Assembly (NCBI RefSeq): GCF_003576645.1
Contig: NC_044925.1
Location: 4,046,551 to 4,110,550, forward strand
Length of the DNA stretch: 64,000 nt
Source: Ipomoea triloba
Taxonomy: Eukaryota; Streptophyta; Magnoliopsida; Solanales; Convolvulaceae
Direction: 5' to 3'
The translations under genes were made by a program, and so were the position numbers. A model generated the notes under the pieces. That model had not been told where the DNA came from. It did no database searches and was given only the letters and a program-made list of their open reading frames with translations. This document shows positions 12,272 to 23,620 of this stretch, one piece after another (positions within the stretch are counted from its first letter, which is position 1; each line of letters opens with the position of its first letter).

Positions 12272-12560
12272 CTAGTTTTATCGCGCAAATGGGTTAATGC
12301 CCAATGTTTATATTTAAATAAATATTTGAAAGTATATCAATACAGATTATATATGAGAAGTTTATACATGGGTAATTGAATGTCGAATTTTTTTATTTAA
12401 ATATCTAACTCAAAGTATATGAATCCAGGATAATATAGAAAATTCATTATAATTATTACTAAAATAAATGTTTGCAACCTTGTAAAATCGATATTCTACA
12501 TATTTGGTCTAAAAATGGTAGTCTAAATAAATACTACTTTTTGTTTGAATTTTTCTAAGT
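12272..12560 (-). mobile_element. Helitron-like 3' end, minus orientation
   Basis: On the minus strand the sequence runs into TTGCGCGATAAAACTAG followed by a host T at 12271, the CTAG|T ending expected of Helitrons. The 290 bp before it match, in inverse orientation, sequence at about 15205-15425 and 16310-16392, which ends in the same way. The 5' end was not found. Confidence 0.5.
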
Positions 12561-12885
12561 GTTCTTAATTCTCTTTTGAGTAACATTGTAATTGTCTTCA
12601 TATTTACTATTTGTTCTCTTCCATTTTGTTGGTAGTGTGTTATTTGCAATTCGTTTATTGTTGGTAGCATAGATGACAACGTCATGCAATGAGATTATGA
12701 TATATGAGCTATGGACTTTCTTTTAGGTGTTCTGCTTGGGGTTCATTTGGTTCAACCATTATTGTTGAATGAGTTATTGTGGATAAAGAAATCTCTAGTT
12801 TAAGAAAAAAGATTAAATAAATTAATAAAAATTTGAAAATTTAAAATATTATGTATTCCAAAGATATTAAAAGCTAGTTTCTCGC

Positions 12886-13480
12886 TTCAATTTGCTGGGT
12901 TATTTGAGTACTTCCATTGTCAACAAATCCCCTAAGTAATTAATATGATTGGTTTCAAACTATTCTTTTTTATTTTTTTCATGGTATTAAAGAAATACAT
13001 ATGTATCATTTTTTGGTGTAACTACTAATTTATTTAATTCAATAGAGTAAAATAGAGTGATTTCGATTCAATTTGTTGGGTTATTTAAGTACTCTCTTTG
13101 TCAACCAATCCCCAAGTAGTTAATATAATTAGCTTCAAATTATTTTAAATTTTTTTTTCATAGTATTAATAAAATACTTGGTAAATAAATAAATAACATT
13201 ATATTTAATTACAAGATATTGTAAAAATAAGATAATGGACAATGTAATGAATATCAATTGATAAATTTGAATGTTGTAAAGAATCTTTGCATGAGAGAAA
13301 ATAAAGACAATATAACTAATGAAATTATTTCTCTTATTTAATTTAATTTTTTGATAATGAAATTTTTTCAAATAAAAGTATTGTAGGCACATAATTCTAA
13401 ATTAAAGAAATACATATTTATCATTTTTTTTGTTGTAGCTATTAATTTATTTAATTTAATAAGAGTAAAATAGAGTGAGA
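12886..13480. repeat. Degenerate direct repeats in AT-rich spacer
   Basis: Phrases such as TTCAATTTGCTGGGTTATTT, TGTCAACAAATCCCC and TTAAAGAAATACATATGTAT recur at about 12886-13045, 13060-13180 and 13395-13478. Nothing coding is recognised between 12560 and 14140. Confidence 0.5.
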
Positions 13481-14138
13481 AACTTAATTATGTCAAATTT
13501 GATTGAGATGAGGTTCGAACCTAAGACCTTTTTTTATAGAAATTAATGGGTAAGTTAAAAGTTAATGGAATATTAACGGAGAATAGAATATTTAACGGAA
13601 AACTTAACGGAAAATCATAAAAGTAAGGTTAAATTAGGTAATCTCTATTAATAATAATAATCTGAATTATCTTAACCATGCATTTGATTAAATAATTTGA
13701 CCGCTATTTTTTCTACCCATTTTAGGCCTAACTCTCTTTGGCTCTTATTACTATAGTAGATATTAAATATTTATTTGTTTTGTTTTCAAAAAAAATTATT
13801 TATTTGTTTTCAAAAAAATATTTATTTCTAATGTATTATATATTTATTTTTAAATAATATATTAAAAATAAATATTTAATACATTAAAATGAGAGATTAA
13901 ATTATATAACAGTCAATAATTAAATCATCAAAAGTATGATTTACCTCTTCATTTTTCTTTAGGGATCAAATGGAAAGGAAAACTCGAAAAACAACTAAAC
14001 TATGTTCTGTTTATTAGTAAAATTCTCCTAAATTAGGAGATACCCATGCAATCTTTCTCAAGACCATGTAGGAGTTCCCGTGAGAGAGCCTCCAAAACCA
14101 TCAAGTCTCAAATCCTTTATATATAAATAAATAAATAA

Positions 14139-14142
14139 ATAA

Positions 14143-14226
<84 letters not shown>
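14139..14226. repeat. (TA)n microsatellite
   Basis: About 85 bases of nearly pure TA dinucleotide, followed directly by a repeat-rich block starting AGGGTTACTG. Confidence 0.95.
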
Positions 14227-14228
<2 letters not shown>

Positions 14229-14770
14229 GTTACTGTGTAGTTGGCCTTCTTTGGTGCAGTTGTGAGGTTGTTTTAGGTGTGTAGTTTCCATCTTAAGGTG
14301 CGTGATTTGTGTGCTTAAGATATGTCAGTGGTAAAACTTAAGGTGAGTGAACCTAAAGGTTAAGGTGCGTGGTTTTCTTTCTTAACGTGTGTGATTTGTA
14401 CGTTTAAGGTGCATGAATTGTTGAAACTTAAGGTGCACCATTTTAAAACATTAAGTGTGTGGTTTGTGTTTTTAAGGTGCGTGGTTTGTGTACTTAAGGT
14501 GCGCGTGGTTTGTATTTTTAAGGTGCTTTGTTTGTGTGCTTAATGTGCGTGATTTGTATACTTAAGGTGCGCCATTGTAATGCTTAAGGTGCGTAACCGC
14601 ACAGGAACCATTCCCTGCATCTGAACCCTTCCATCTGAAAAACACAGACGGACCGAATCAATATAAAAAAATGTGATGGCATTTTCATCAAATTCGTCGA
14701 AATTTTACAAATGTAAAACTGGGATTGGTTCTTATTTCTCTCCTATGGTACTGTTCTCACATGATCCTTA

Positions 14771-14812
<42 letters not shown>

Positions 14813-14995
14813 ATGAGTTCTTGTGCGGCAACCTGCTCCCGTGCGCGGTTATACAGTTAACTTGAAAGGACGCACTTTAAGCATTAAAATGACACACCTT
14901 AAGCACACAAACAAAGCTCATTAATAACACAAATCGCGCACCTTAAGCATTAAATTGTTGCACCTTAAGTACACAAATCACGCACCTCAACTACA
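14227..14995. repeat. Interspersed TTAAGGTGCG minisatellite between (TA)n arrays
   Basis: At 14285-14605 a loose 20-bp unit of the form CTTAAGGTGCGTGGTTTGTG repeats about a dozen times. The same unit appears inverted (CGCACCTTAAG) at 14869-14995. A second (TA)n run at 14774-14808 separates the two blocks, and the second block begins GGGATGAGTTC. A related copy lies at 60060-60390. I read these as members of one repeat family that inserts in or carries (TA)n ends. Confidence 0.6.
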
Positions 14996-15204
14996 ACTAA
15001 GATCTCAATCATATATACAAACACAACGAGACAAATCCACAACTTCTTACATCATAATCTCATTGCATGACATTACCCTCTATACTACCACAATAAGTCA
15101 ATTGCACATGACACATTACCAAATACCAATAAATAAATTAAAACAAAAAAGGTACTGAAGATAAAGGCACTGACAGTGCTACCCAAAAAAAGATTTAAAA
15201 GATT

Positions 15205-16392
15205 TAGAGAAATTCAAACGAAAAAGTAGTATTTATTTATACTACCATTTTAGACTAAGTATTTAGATTAACGTTTTTACAAAATTGTAAACATTTATTT
15301 TAGTGACAATTATAATCAATCTCTCATATATTATCTTGCATTCATAAATTTTGAATTATCGATTTATATAAACAAATTCAACATTCAATTACATATATGC
15401 GTATGAATATCTCCTATACAGTGAACTCCATTTGTTAGAACAACTTCCATTGAGTCTCTGCAGCTATCCTTTTTTTTTTTCTAAACTTTTGTTTGTTTTC
15501 GGAAAACATGATTTCACTCAGGATTGCCCATTTTTTTATTTCCAAGGTTTCTCTGAATTTGAAAGTTATTACTTTGTAAGTTTTCATACCAATGCTCAAT
15601 CCAATTAAGGATCCGTTTGGAAAGCATGAAAATGATTGAGTCATTTTTCAGAAAACAGTTTCATTTCCAGTGTTTGGATGTATTATGGAAAACTGTCTTT
15701 GTGTGTTTGGTTCATTTTCTGAAAAATGAAGAATTATATAATTAAACATTGTAATTATTTTATGTAAAATTTAAAAAATTATAATAATATTAAAATAATA
15801 TTATTATTAAAATAGAATATATAATTAAATAAATTTTTTAAAAAAACGTAGTAAAGGTTTCCGGAGGAAACCTGTATGGTTTTCGCCATAGACCAGTACG
15901 TGTACTGGTACTGGTCTATGGCGGAAAACCATACAAGTTTCCGCCGGAAATAATGGGTTTCCGGCGGTTTCCCTACCTCCTTAGTCCATGGTCATGGGTG
16001 ATATGGCTTGATTTTGATCGAGAACATGCGAAACGACTATTTTGGCGATTCTAGAAAATGACTTACGGAAAAAAACTCCGCAAGTCATTTTCCGAAAAAA
16101 TGAACTGATTTTCCTTATTTTCTGTTGACCACATTTTCCAAACGTTGCCAAACACCAAAAAGTCGGAAAACATTTTTCGGAAGCTATTTTACGGGTTATC
16201 AAACACACCCTAAGTCCGTAGCGTCTACCAATTTCGCCATATCCCTCTTTTTTTTTTTTTTTTTTGAGATGAAGATCTCGTTGTGATGTCTCATTCCCTC
16301 TTTTCTTGCATTGATATACGTACTTTGAAATATTTATTTAAAAATAAACATTGGGCATTATCTTATTCGCGCAATACGCGTAAAAAAACTAG
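15205..16392 (+). mobile_element. Helitron-like 3' part, plus orientation, with nested MITE
   Basis: It ends at 16389-16392 in CTAG followed by a host T. A hairpin-like CGCGCAATACGCG lies about 8 bases before the end. This matches the Helitron terminus pattern of a short hairpin followed by CTRR. Sequence at 15205-15425 and 16310-16392 is the inverted counterpart of 12272-12560. The segment between is extra and includes the PIF-type MITE at 15609. The 5' end is not identified. Confidence 0.5.
15609..16210. mobile_element. PIF/Harbinger-type MITE
   Basis: The ends GGATCCGTTTGG and (reverse complement) GGGTGTGTTTGA are flanked by TAA on both sides (15606-15608 and 16211-16213), as expected for PIF/Harbinger elements. 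At about 15860-15960 an internal inverted repeat centred on the GTACTGGTCTATGG type phrases would form a stable hairpin. It is non-coding. Confidence 0.65.
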
Positions 16393-16408
16393 TTTAATTC
16401 ACACACAT

Positions 16409-16541
16409 ATGGACGGACTAAATTATATGGATACCGACAAAAAATGGTGATTGGTGTGTTTTTCGATCAAATTATGTAAATAATTGTTTCGAAATGTTAT
16501 TATCAACATTTATTGATTTGATTATTCTTGTTGGGAATTAG
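16409..16541. repeat. Duplicated segment A, left part (empty-site paralogue at 22970)
   Basis: Sequence from GACGGACTAAATTATATGG to TTGGGAATTAG is repeated at about 22970-23132. In this copy the LTR retrotransposon has inserted after ATTAG, and the segment resumes at 20515. Confidence 0.75.
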
Positions 16542-16991
16542 TGTTGGGAAATAGGGACAACGTCAACCAACCCTGACACTCTTTTAGGAAAAGTGAACAA
16601 CTAAAGCAGAAAATGGAGTTTGTGCCGTGTTACAATAACACTGCCCTAAAAACGTTATTTGCCTGGTAACGGTGTAGTTAAGAATCCTGGCACGCTTTCG
16701 ACAGGTTACACAGACTAACTGGGCTAAGTTTACACCAACTGTAACCCAGGCGAACCTCACTTTGCTCAGACAATAAGATATAAGAATTAAAGGAGGGGGG
16801 AGAAAGCTTTGATTTCGGTGTGTCTTCTACTGAAAGTGAGATGGGTTTATATAGTTTGAGCTTCAACCTATCCTTTCATGTAGACCACTCAATTCCCACA
16901 AAATTAGGGAATGTGGCGTTGATTGTATCAACATACCAACTCACCCTATGATTAAGGAAAAGTTAGCTTTCTGTTTGAATGTTTCTCAACA
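16542..16991 (-). repeat. 3' LTR of the gag-only element
   Basis: 450 bp, TG...CA, paired with 20060-20509. It contains a 62-codon open frame also present in the other LTR, which I regard as chance. Confidence 0.9.
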
Positions 16992-17251
16992 ACCCCCACA
17001 CATTCAAAAAGAAGACTAGAAAGGACATTGTTTGAGCAATCACACGAGCTGACCTTGATATCAGTGTTTAAACTTGAACTGATACGTAGTGACATTGAGT
17101 AATTTCCTTCCCGAGAGTGATATGACTCTTGAACTCATTGGTTAGACAAATTTTGAACTCAAGACACACATCAACTCTAAAAAGCAGGTTCTATGAAAGT
17201 CAAACTCTTTGACTGCTTATGATGAAATCTTAATATTCAAGTCTGTTGTGT

Positions 17252-17466
17252 CTATCTCAATATAGACTTTCAACCTTGTCAAGTCTATCTCAACATAGAC
17301 ATTTTAACCATGTCAGATCTATCTCAATATAGACCTTTAACTCTGTCAAGTCTATCTCAATATAGACATTTAGCTCTGTCAAGTCTATCTCAATATAGAC
17401 ATTTAGCTCTGTCAAGTCTATCTCAATATAGACATTTAGCTCTGTCAAGTCTATCTCAATATAGAC
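17252..17466. repeat. 33-bp tandem repeat inside the LTR retrotransposon
   Basis: Seven starts of the phrase CTATCTCAATATAGAC occur at 33-34 base spacing. The last four units are nearly identical. Related single copies occur at about 17655 and 17745. It is non-coding. Confidence 0.9.
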
Positions 17467-18488
17467 AACCTTTAAAGGCTACAGAGTAGTTAAAGACATA
17501 AATCTTATAGTTCAATAGGAACATCATGCTTCTCATATATTTTTACTCAATTGGACATCCGGATGCCAATGAGTGCTCTAGAAAGATGGCTCATTATCTT
17601 TCAGAAAAAGGTAGTTAACCTTTTTTCACTTAAGTAGGTGATTTCTTAAAGCCTATCTCAATATAGACTACCCAAATTGGGATGTGAAATCATTAAGAGC
17701 ATTTTGTGCTCACTCTCTCAATTATTAAGCGGTGAACTCATCAAGTCCGTCTCAATCGGACCACCCATCTCATAGGGTTATAAATTCATTAAGAGCTGTA
17801 GCTCAACCTCACTAGTACTTAGATCATTAGAATGACCAATTACTGTACTAGTTTGTGAATCTTTCCATGGCTTCGTTTGACCACACAAGTGGGATCCACC
17901 ATGAATTCATCACCTCTTGGAATTCAAGGCATTCCATCTACAATTTAACGACTAATCTCATAATTAGTCTTCACTATTAACATAAGTTGATCAACTCCAT
18001 CAAACTTATGTACACTTTGACAAGTATTTTATTAACTCATAAATAATACCCTAGGGATTTTCATGTTTAACATGAAACATCCTCTTTTACCATTATTCTC
18101 GGTAAAGTAAAGAAACTTATATAAAGGAAATATAAAGAGCCGATTACCCCCACAATGCAGCGATTACAAGTATTCTTCTCAAAAGTACTTGATATTTTAC
18201 TCAAATTGATCTTTGGTGCCCAACATTGGCTCCTGAGCAGATCGACCTATGCAATCTTTATAGCGCCCTGCACTTGGTTAATTCACTCTCAATAGTGGAA
18301 TATATTTCAACCAACTTAGTTACCTTAAATCACTAAGGTTTCACTATATTAATGAATCCTGGATCTTCAGGATCTCCCAATTCATATTTTAAATCATATA
18401 TACAAATACTCATTACCAGTAAGCCATGAAGATAATATTGTTTGCATGTTGCATGTTGCTTCAAGTTGAACAACATAATCATAAATTT

Positions 18489-18590
18489 CACATACTATCT
18501 TGAAAAGTAGATCTCATACTCAAAGATTATATACAAACTCATACTATCTTGAAAAGTAGATCTCATACTCAAAGATTATATACAAACTGG
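18489..18590. repeat. Tandem duplication of about 50 bp
   Basis: The phrase CATACTATCTTGAAAAGTAG continuing to ATATACAAACT is present twice in succession within the internal region of the gag-only element. Confidence 0.85.
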
Positions 18591-19320
18591 CATTTATTAG
18601 GGAAAGGTTTATCTACATAAACTCATCAAGATGAAATTTAACATCTATAACTTTAGCATTCAAGGTTATGCTATTCACAATTTTCCCTTCACTTATATAT
18701 AGCATTGGAATAATGCAAATCAGTACACATATAAAAAAAAATTCTCAAGAGAATACATAGTACTCTTTCTTAACAAAAAGGTAGTATAAACCAACTTAAG
18801 CAATGCATATTACAAGGTTTCGATAGCATGTAAAAGCCAATCTCATTTCAGGTGAGAGTCAAGTAGCACTTTAACTAGCCTGCATGACCAACACCCTACT
18901 TCTTAAAAACTCCCAGGTCGAGTGGTGAAACCGAGGTTTACTTAAAAACCACCTTCCTAGACAGAGTATTCAAGAATAATGACATATCCATGCTACCAAC
19001 ACAAGGTGAAGAGTTTTGATATATGCTTATCACGTTTGACAAAACTCTTAGTACACAAATCAAATATTTCAAAATATGTGACTGTATCTCATTAAACAGT
19101 TCATATCTCTTTGTGCAAGTCACTATTAACTGTGTCTATTAACATGCGACAATGTCATTAGCATTCAACACATTGAAATGACAAGCACTAATAGGCATTC
19201 AAAATTTTACATAACTCAACTAGCATTTGGTACTAATACTATCCCATTTTATGCGAGCTCTTATAAGCTAGAGCAAAAAGGAATTACTCAAAATAACTAC
19301 CAATTAAGGGAATACTATAC

Positions 19321-20019
19321 TCATCTTGTTCCATCAGATTGACCTTTGTGAATTTTACGCTTGCGATGATAGCACTGGGATGCTCGGTGTCCATGCTTAC
19401 CGCACACGAAACAGCATCCTTTGATTTTCTTCACTTTTCCACTCCTTTTGTTATTGTTGTTTCTGACACTTTGAGTTCCAACACTCCTTTTGTTATTGTT
19501 GTTTCTGACACTTTGAGTTCCAACACTCCTTTTGTTATTGTTGTTTCTGACACTTTGAGTTCCAACATCATTGGCACTATTGTTGTTTCTGACACTTTGA
19601 GTTCCAACATCATTGGCACCATACTTTTCTGATAGCATTTTCCAAATAACTTTGGCCGAGTCTTGTTTGACATAGGTGTCTTTCCAAATAACTTTGGCCG
19701 AGTCTTGTTTGACATAGGTGTCAAACAATTTGTCAGTCATTTGTGACAGGAGGTATCCTCTAGCTGCTTTGTTGTCACCTGTAAATTGCCTTAGAGTTAT
19801 ACCTGGTTCTTGACCAGGAGTATAATCCGGTTCAGGACTAAATGCTCTTGGTCCTTGAAAGGGGAACCCTAGCGGAGCAGGTTCGGGTGGATCACAGAAC
19901 AGCACATAGACCAACTTCAGTTGTTCAAAGAGTATCAGCATTCTTTGCGCCCATCGCCTATAATTATTTTCATCGAGGGCAGTTATTTTGGATAAATCGG
20001 GTATGACAGAAGGACCCAT
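19321..20019 (-). CDS. Copia-type Gag protein with internal repeat expansions
   Basis: The frame codes for 232 aa. The N-terminal half is Gag-like (LDENNYRRWAQRMLILFEQL), and the C-terminal part has a zinc knuckle CFVCGKHGHRASQC of CX2CX4HX4C form (CFVC, GKHGH, RASQC). Between them are in-frame duplications: TYVKQDSAKVIWK occurs twice, and the unit VGTQSVRNNN occurs four times, partly with KRS or SAND linkers. The protein would coat the element RNA. No pol follows. The repeats create near-identical frames on both strands, which should not be mistaken for separate genes. Confidence 0.85.
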   Translation of the reverse strand: MGPSVIPDLSKITALDENNYRRWAQRMLILFEQLKLVYVLFCDPPEPAPLGFPFQGPRAFSPEPDYTPGQEPGITLRQFTGDNKAARGYLLSQMTDKLFDTYVKQDSAKVIWKDTYVKQDSAKVIWKMLSEKYGANDVGTQSVRNNNSANDVGTQSVRNNNNKRSVGTQSVRNNNNKRSVGTQSVRNNNNKRSGKVKKIKGCCFVCGKHGHRASQCYHRKRKIHKGQSDGTR

Positions 20020-20059
20020 CGTACCGAAAGGTTAACTATTGCCGACTAACGCTTTTAAC

Positions 20060-20509
20060 TGTTGGGAAATAGGGACAACGTCAACCAACCCTGACACTCT
20101 TTTAGGAAAAGTGAACAACTAAAGCAGAAAATGGAGTCTGTGCCGTGTTACAATAACACTGCCCTAAAAGCGTTATTTGCCCGGTAACGGTGTAGTTAAG
20201 AATCTTGGCACGCTTTCGACAGGTTACACAGACTAACTGGGCTAAGTTTACACCAACTGTAACCCAGGTGAACCTCACTTTGCTCAGACAATAAGATATA
20301 AGAATTAAAGGAGGGGGGAGAAAGCTTTGATTTCGGTGTGTCTTCTACTAAAAGTGAGATGGGTTTATATAGTTTGAGCTTCAACCTATCCTTTCATGTA
20401 GACCACTCAATTCCCACAAAATTAGGGAATGTGGCGTTGATTGTATCAACATACCAACTCACCCTATGATTAAGGAAAAGTTAGCTTTCTGTTTGAATGT
20501 TTCTCAACA
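20060..20509 (-). repeat. 5' LTR of the gag-only element
   Basis: 450 bp, TG...CA, about 98.7 percent identical by eye to 16542-16991. It is followed on the plus strand by the ATTAG duplication at 20510-20514. Confidence 0.9.
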
Positions 20510-20514
20510 ATTAG

Positions 20515-21890
20515 TACTTCAGTGCAATCTACTAACATGAATGGAAAGTTGGTCATATAAGATGGAGTAATTTTCAAACCTACTAACATAAGCAGGTTAA
20601 TAATATAGCAAGGAGTACGTATTTTTAAAACGTGATGTTTACACCTACTAAAATAAGTAGTACATCAATAATATAGCACGGAATATTTTGAAATATGTGA
20701 TATTCTAACTATTGAATAACTAAGTAGTGGTAGATCAATAATCTCATGAATTGGAGTTGGGTTAATCCAACGAGAGTTGAGAAGAACGTCTTACACATTA
20801 TTGTACCTGTGACCCCATCAACATCATTGTGACTTGATATAGGTCATGATGTGTTAAGTTCCTGTGAGTCCCCTCAAACTTGGTGTCGAGAGGGGCTCTC
20901 TATGATTCTAGGTGTGAAGGCCAGGAAGCATGACCGTGACTTTTGAGATCACGACCAGTTCACCCTCCTCATTCCACCACCAATTCAATTCCTCTAGTCT
21001 CTCGTCTACCTTACTGCCCGACTTGTCCAAACTGTTGTTCGTGTTTCCCTTCATTGGTTACCAACATGTAAGTCTTTGATATATGAACCGGGCTCAATTG
21101 GTGATATCATCTATAGCCTCCTTTGCTACTTATATGACTTTCTGCACTATGGTCTTATTCTTTCTCTTGTCGGCCTTCTCTCAAGCCACGGTGTACCAAC
21201 CTCATCACTGGGGCCTATTGTCGCCTGCTTCACTTGACCAAGTAGTGTCCCCCATCGTTGCTATGCCATCCCTACACCTACCATGTTAGCCAACTCTTAG
21301 GCCAATGGTTGGACGCTAGCCTGGCCCTCAAGGGGCAAGGTTAGCTCTTATTGTTGGGAAACCCCCTAAGATGTGGAGGGTGTCAGTTAATCCCCTCATC
21401 TCATTTAGTTGTGATACCGACTCCTAGGAGTGGAAAACTCTCTTCCTTGTCGACTAAGCTGCTCTTGCCATTTTAGAGATCTTTGGCTTCTAGATATCCG
21501 ACCATATTGATATATTGCGTAACTGGGTTGAGAAAACATGGTTTGAAATAGGGTAGGTTTTAAGAACACATATTTTTCATATCAGTCTTTACAGAAGGAA
21601 CCAAAGATGATTTTTGATAAACCGAACTAACTATAAAACGGGGTGAATATGAGAAAATATAGATAAAAAAAAGAATAGTATTATATTCATAAGTCCAAGA
21701 CCCCTTGAAATAATGTAATTAGGCTACAATCTAATCAAATAAAGGAAGGAAATAAACTCATAATGTAATTAGGCTACAATCTAATCAAATAAAGGAAGAA
21801 AATAAACTCATGTCCAAGTGGGCCAACCTTCAAATCCAAGTATCCATCCAACGGATTAATTGATCCACTTGAAAACTGGCTGGAAAGTGC
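20515..21890. other. Intergenic; rest of duplicated segment A
   Basis: About 20515-20745 continues the duplicated segment, with phrases such as CTACTAACATGAATGGAAAG, AGCAGGTTAATAATATAGCA and AGTAGTACATCAATAATATA that recur at 23416-23620. A perfect-period 50-bp tandem duplication lies at 21711-21810. The rest shows no gene. Confidence 0.6.
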
Positions 21891-22548
21891 AATTGTTATG
21901 CCATGGACCCAGGTCCACCTTTCAAGGTGGACCTGAATCTACATTCACATACACTATACTCTACATTCACACTTTGTAAACTCCACATTCACATAAACTA
22001 TACTCTACATTCACACTTTGTAAACTCCACATTCACACATTACAGGATTATATGATACTCTACATTCACACTTTGTAAACTCCACATTCACACATTACAA
22101 GATTATATGTTTAGTAACTATATTACCACTGTTATGCATTTACACATTCAAAACTCTATATTCAGTTATTCACAGGTCCTATACTCTATATTCACAACTT
22201 GAGAACTTCACATTCACACATTACAGGGCTACAAGTTGTTAGAACTTCTTAACTCTATTACAGATTCACACATGCATAACTCTACATTCACGATTTCTAT
22301 ACTCTATATTTACAATTTGAAACCTCCACATTCACACATTTTTGAGCAACTCTACATTCACACAATCATAAATGTACATTTACGGTTTCTATACTCTACA
22401 TTCACACTTTGAAACATCTACATTCACACATTTTTAGACAACTCTATATTCAACAATATGTTTACTAAAAAAAAAAAAGACAAAAACGACGTAGTTTTGG
22501 ATCCAGTTCCACCTTGCAAGGTGGACCTGGGTCCACAGCATAATTTAC
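21891..22548. mobile_element. MULE-type MITE carrying a minisatellite
   Basis: Inverted ends of about 35 bp, read outside to inside as TTATGCCATGGACCCAGG and TTATGCTGTGGACCCAGG followed by TCCACCTT-CAAGGTGGA. An 11-bp perfect target duplication CTGGAAAGTGC flanks it (21880-21890 and 22549-22559). The inside is an irregular array of CTACATTCACAC and GTAAACTCCACATTCACAC units. There is no transposase. Confidence 0.85.
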
Positions 22549-22743
22549 CTGGAAAGTGCTAACCACTAAGCCAGACCAACAAGTGCCATGATGTTTGAAA
22601 TAAACAGACTCCCTTAGACTCCTTTTATAATTTACATAATGCACTTTTAGAGTCACAAATCTTAAATATACTTGTACATACTCTGTTACAATGTAGTATA
22701 TGTTCATAGCTACTTTCTCAACCTAATTTAGTGAAGCACAAAG

Positions 22744-22835
22744 GGTCAGGCTCGAACCCTATCCCATCATCCATGTGGGAGTGTAAATCGGGACACCGGG
22801 TGCTACTAAATCACAAGGTCTTTGGCATCATATAT
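22744..22835 (-). repeat. tRNA-like (SINE-type) sequence
   Basis: Reverse complement carries GACCTTGTGATTTAGTAGCA (A-box-like) and AGGGTTCGAGCC (B-box-like). It is the inverted counterpart of the sequence at 9899. Confidence 0.5.
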
Positions 22836-22969
22836 TCACTTTGTAATTTTACATAATACACACTACATATTCGTAAAATAAAAAAGAAAAAAAAATTGTT
22901 CTCACAGGACATACGGTATGTCACATACCCTTTGTATAAGTAATGCTTTTTTATTGACAAAATTAACGA

Positions 22970-23620
22970 TGGACGGACTTAATTATATGGGTACTGACAA
23001 AAAAGGTAGGTGGTATGTGTTTCGATGAAATTATTGACATATTTCTTTGTTTCGTAAATAATTGTTTTGAAAGGTCATTATCAACATTTATTGATTTGAT
23101 TATTCTTGTTGGGATTTGGGAATTAGTGCAACCTATAAACATGAATTGAAAGTATCTGCCGAAAAGATTGAATCTCCAACTCCAATAGCTAGACATTTTC
23201 TTGCTTGCTCATTTTAAGAAGTGAGAGGTTGCAACTGTGGCTAGACATTTTCTTACTCACTTTGAGAAATGAGAGGTTGCTCCCACACTGTGGCTGGTGA
23301 GACTCGATCCTGAGTTATTATTCTCAAACTTCACTTCATAATTAATTGAGCTGTCCATGCGAATGATGTAACATGAATTGAAAGTTATGTAATAATATAA
23401 TATGGAGTATCTTTCAAATAGTGCAACCTACTAACATGAATGGAAAGTTAGTAATATAATATGGAGTATTTTTCAAACCTACTATACTAACATATGCAGG
23501 TTAATAATATAGCACGGAGTATTTTTTAAATACGTGATATTAACACGGTAACACCTACTAACATAAGTAGTGCATCAATAATATAGTACAGAATATTTTT
23601 CAAATATGTGATATCAAAAC
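22970..23620. repeat. Duplicated segment B (empty site for the LTR retrotransposon)
   Basis: It matches 16409-16541 followed by 20515-20745, but reads straight through GGGAATTAG where the other copy has the 3968-bp element. It has an extra block at about 23130-23400. Confidence 0.7.

Larger units (their letters stand above)
16542..20509 (-). mobile_element. Gag-only LTR retrotransposon, 3968 bp, recent
   Basis: Two 450-bp LTRs (16542-16991 and 20060-20509) begin TGTTGGGAAATAG and end TTTCTCAACA. They differ by about six substitutions by eye. A perfect 5-bp target duplication ATTAG flanks the element (16537-16541 and 20510-20514). The purine-rich GTGTGGGGGT lies (minus strand) next to the left LTR, so the element runs on the minus strand. 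A single gag-type frame sits beside the 5' LTR, and no protease, integrase or reverse transcriptase is present in the remaining 2.3 kb. It must depend on enzymes of another element. I could not match a known primer-binding site after the 5' LTR. Confidence 0.9.

Noticed and set aside
14058..14291. Open frame of alternating Tyr and Ile
   Set aside because: Translation of a (TA)n microsatellite. Similar frames at 44747 and 45882 are rejected for the same reason.
17252..17466. Regular 33-base repeats that superficially resemble a CRISPR array
   Set aside because: Units are contiguous with no unique spacers, they lie inside a plant LTR retrotransposon, and no cas gene is present.
19339..19632. 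Plus-strand frame with TPFVIVVSDTLSSN repeats
   Set aside because: Reverse of the repeated part of the gag frame; the minus-strand frame has the zinc knuckle and is the real one.
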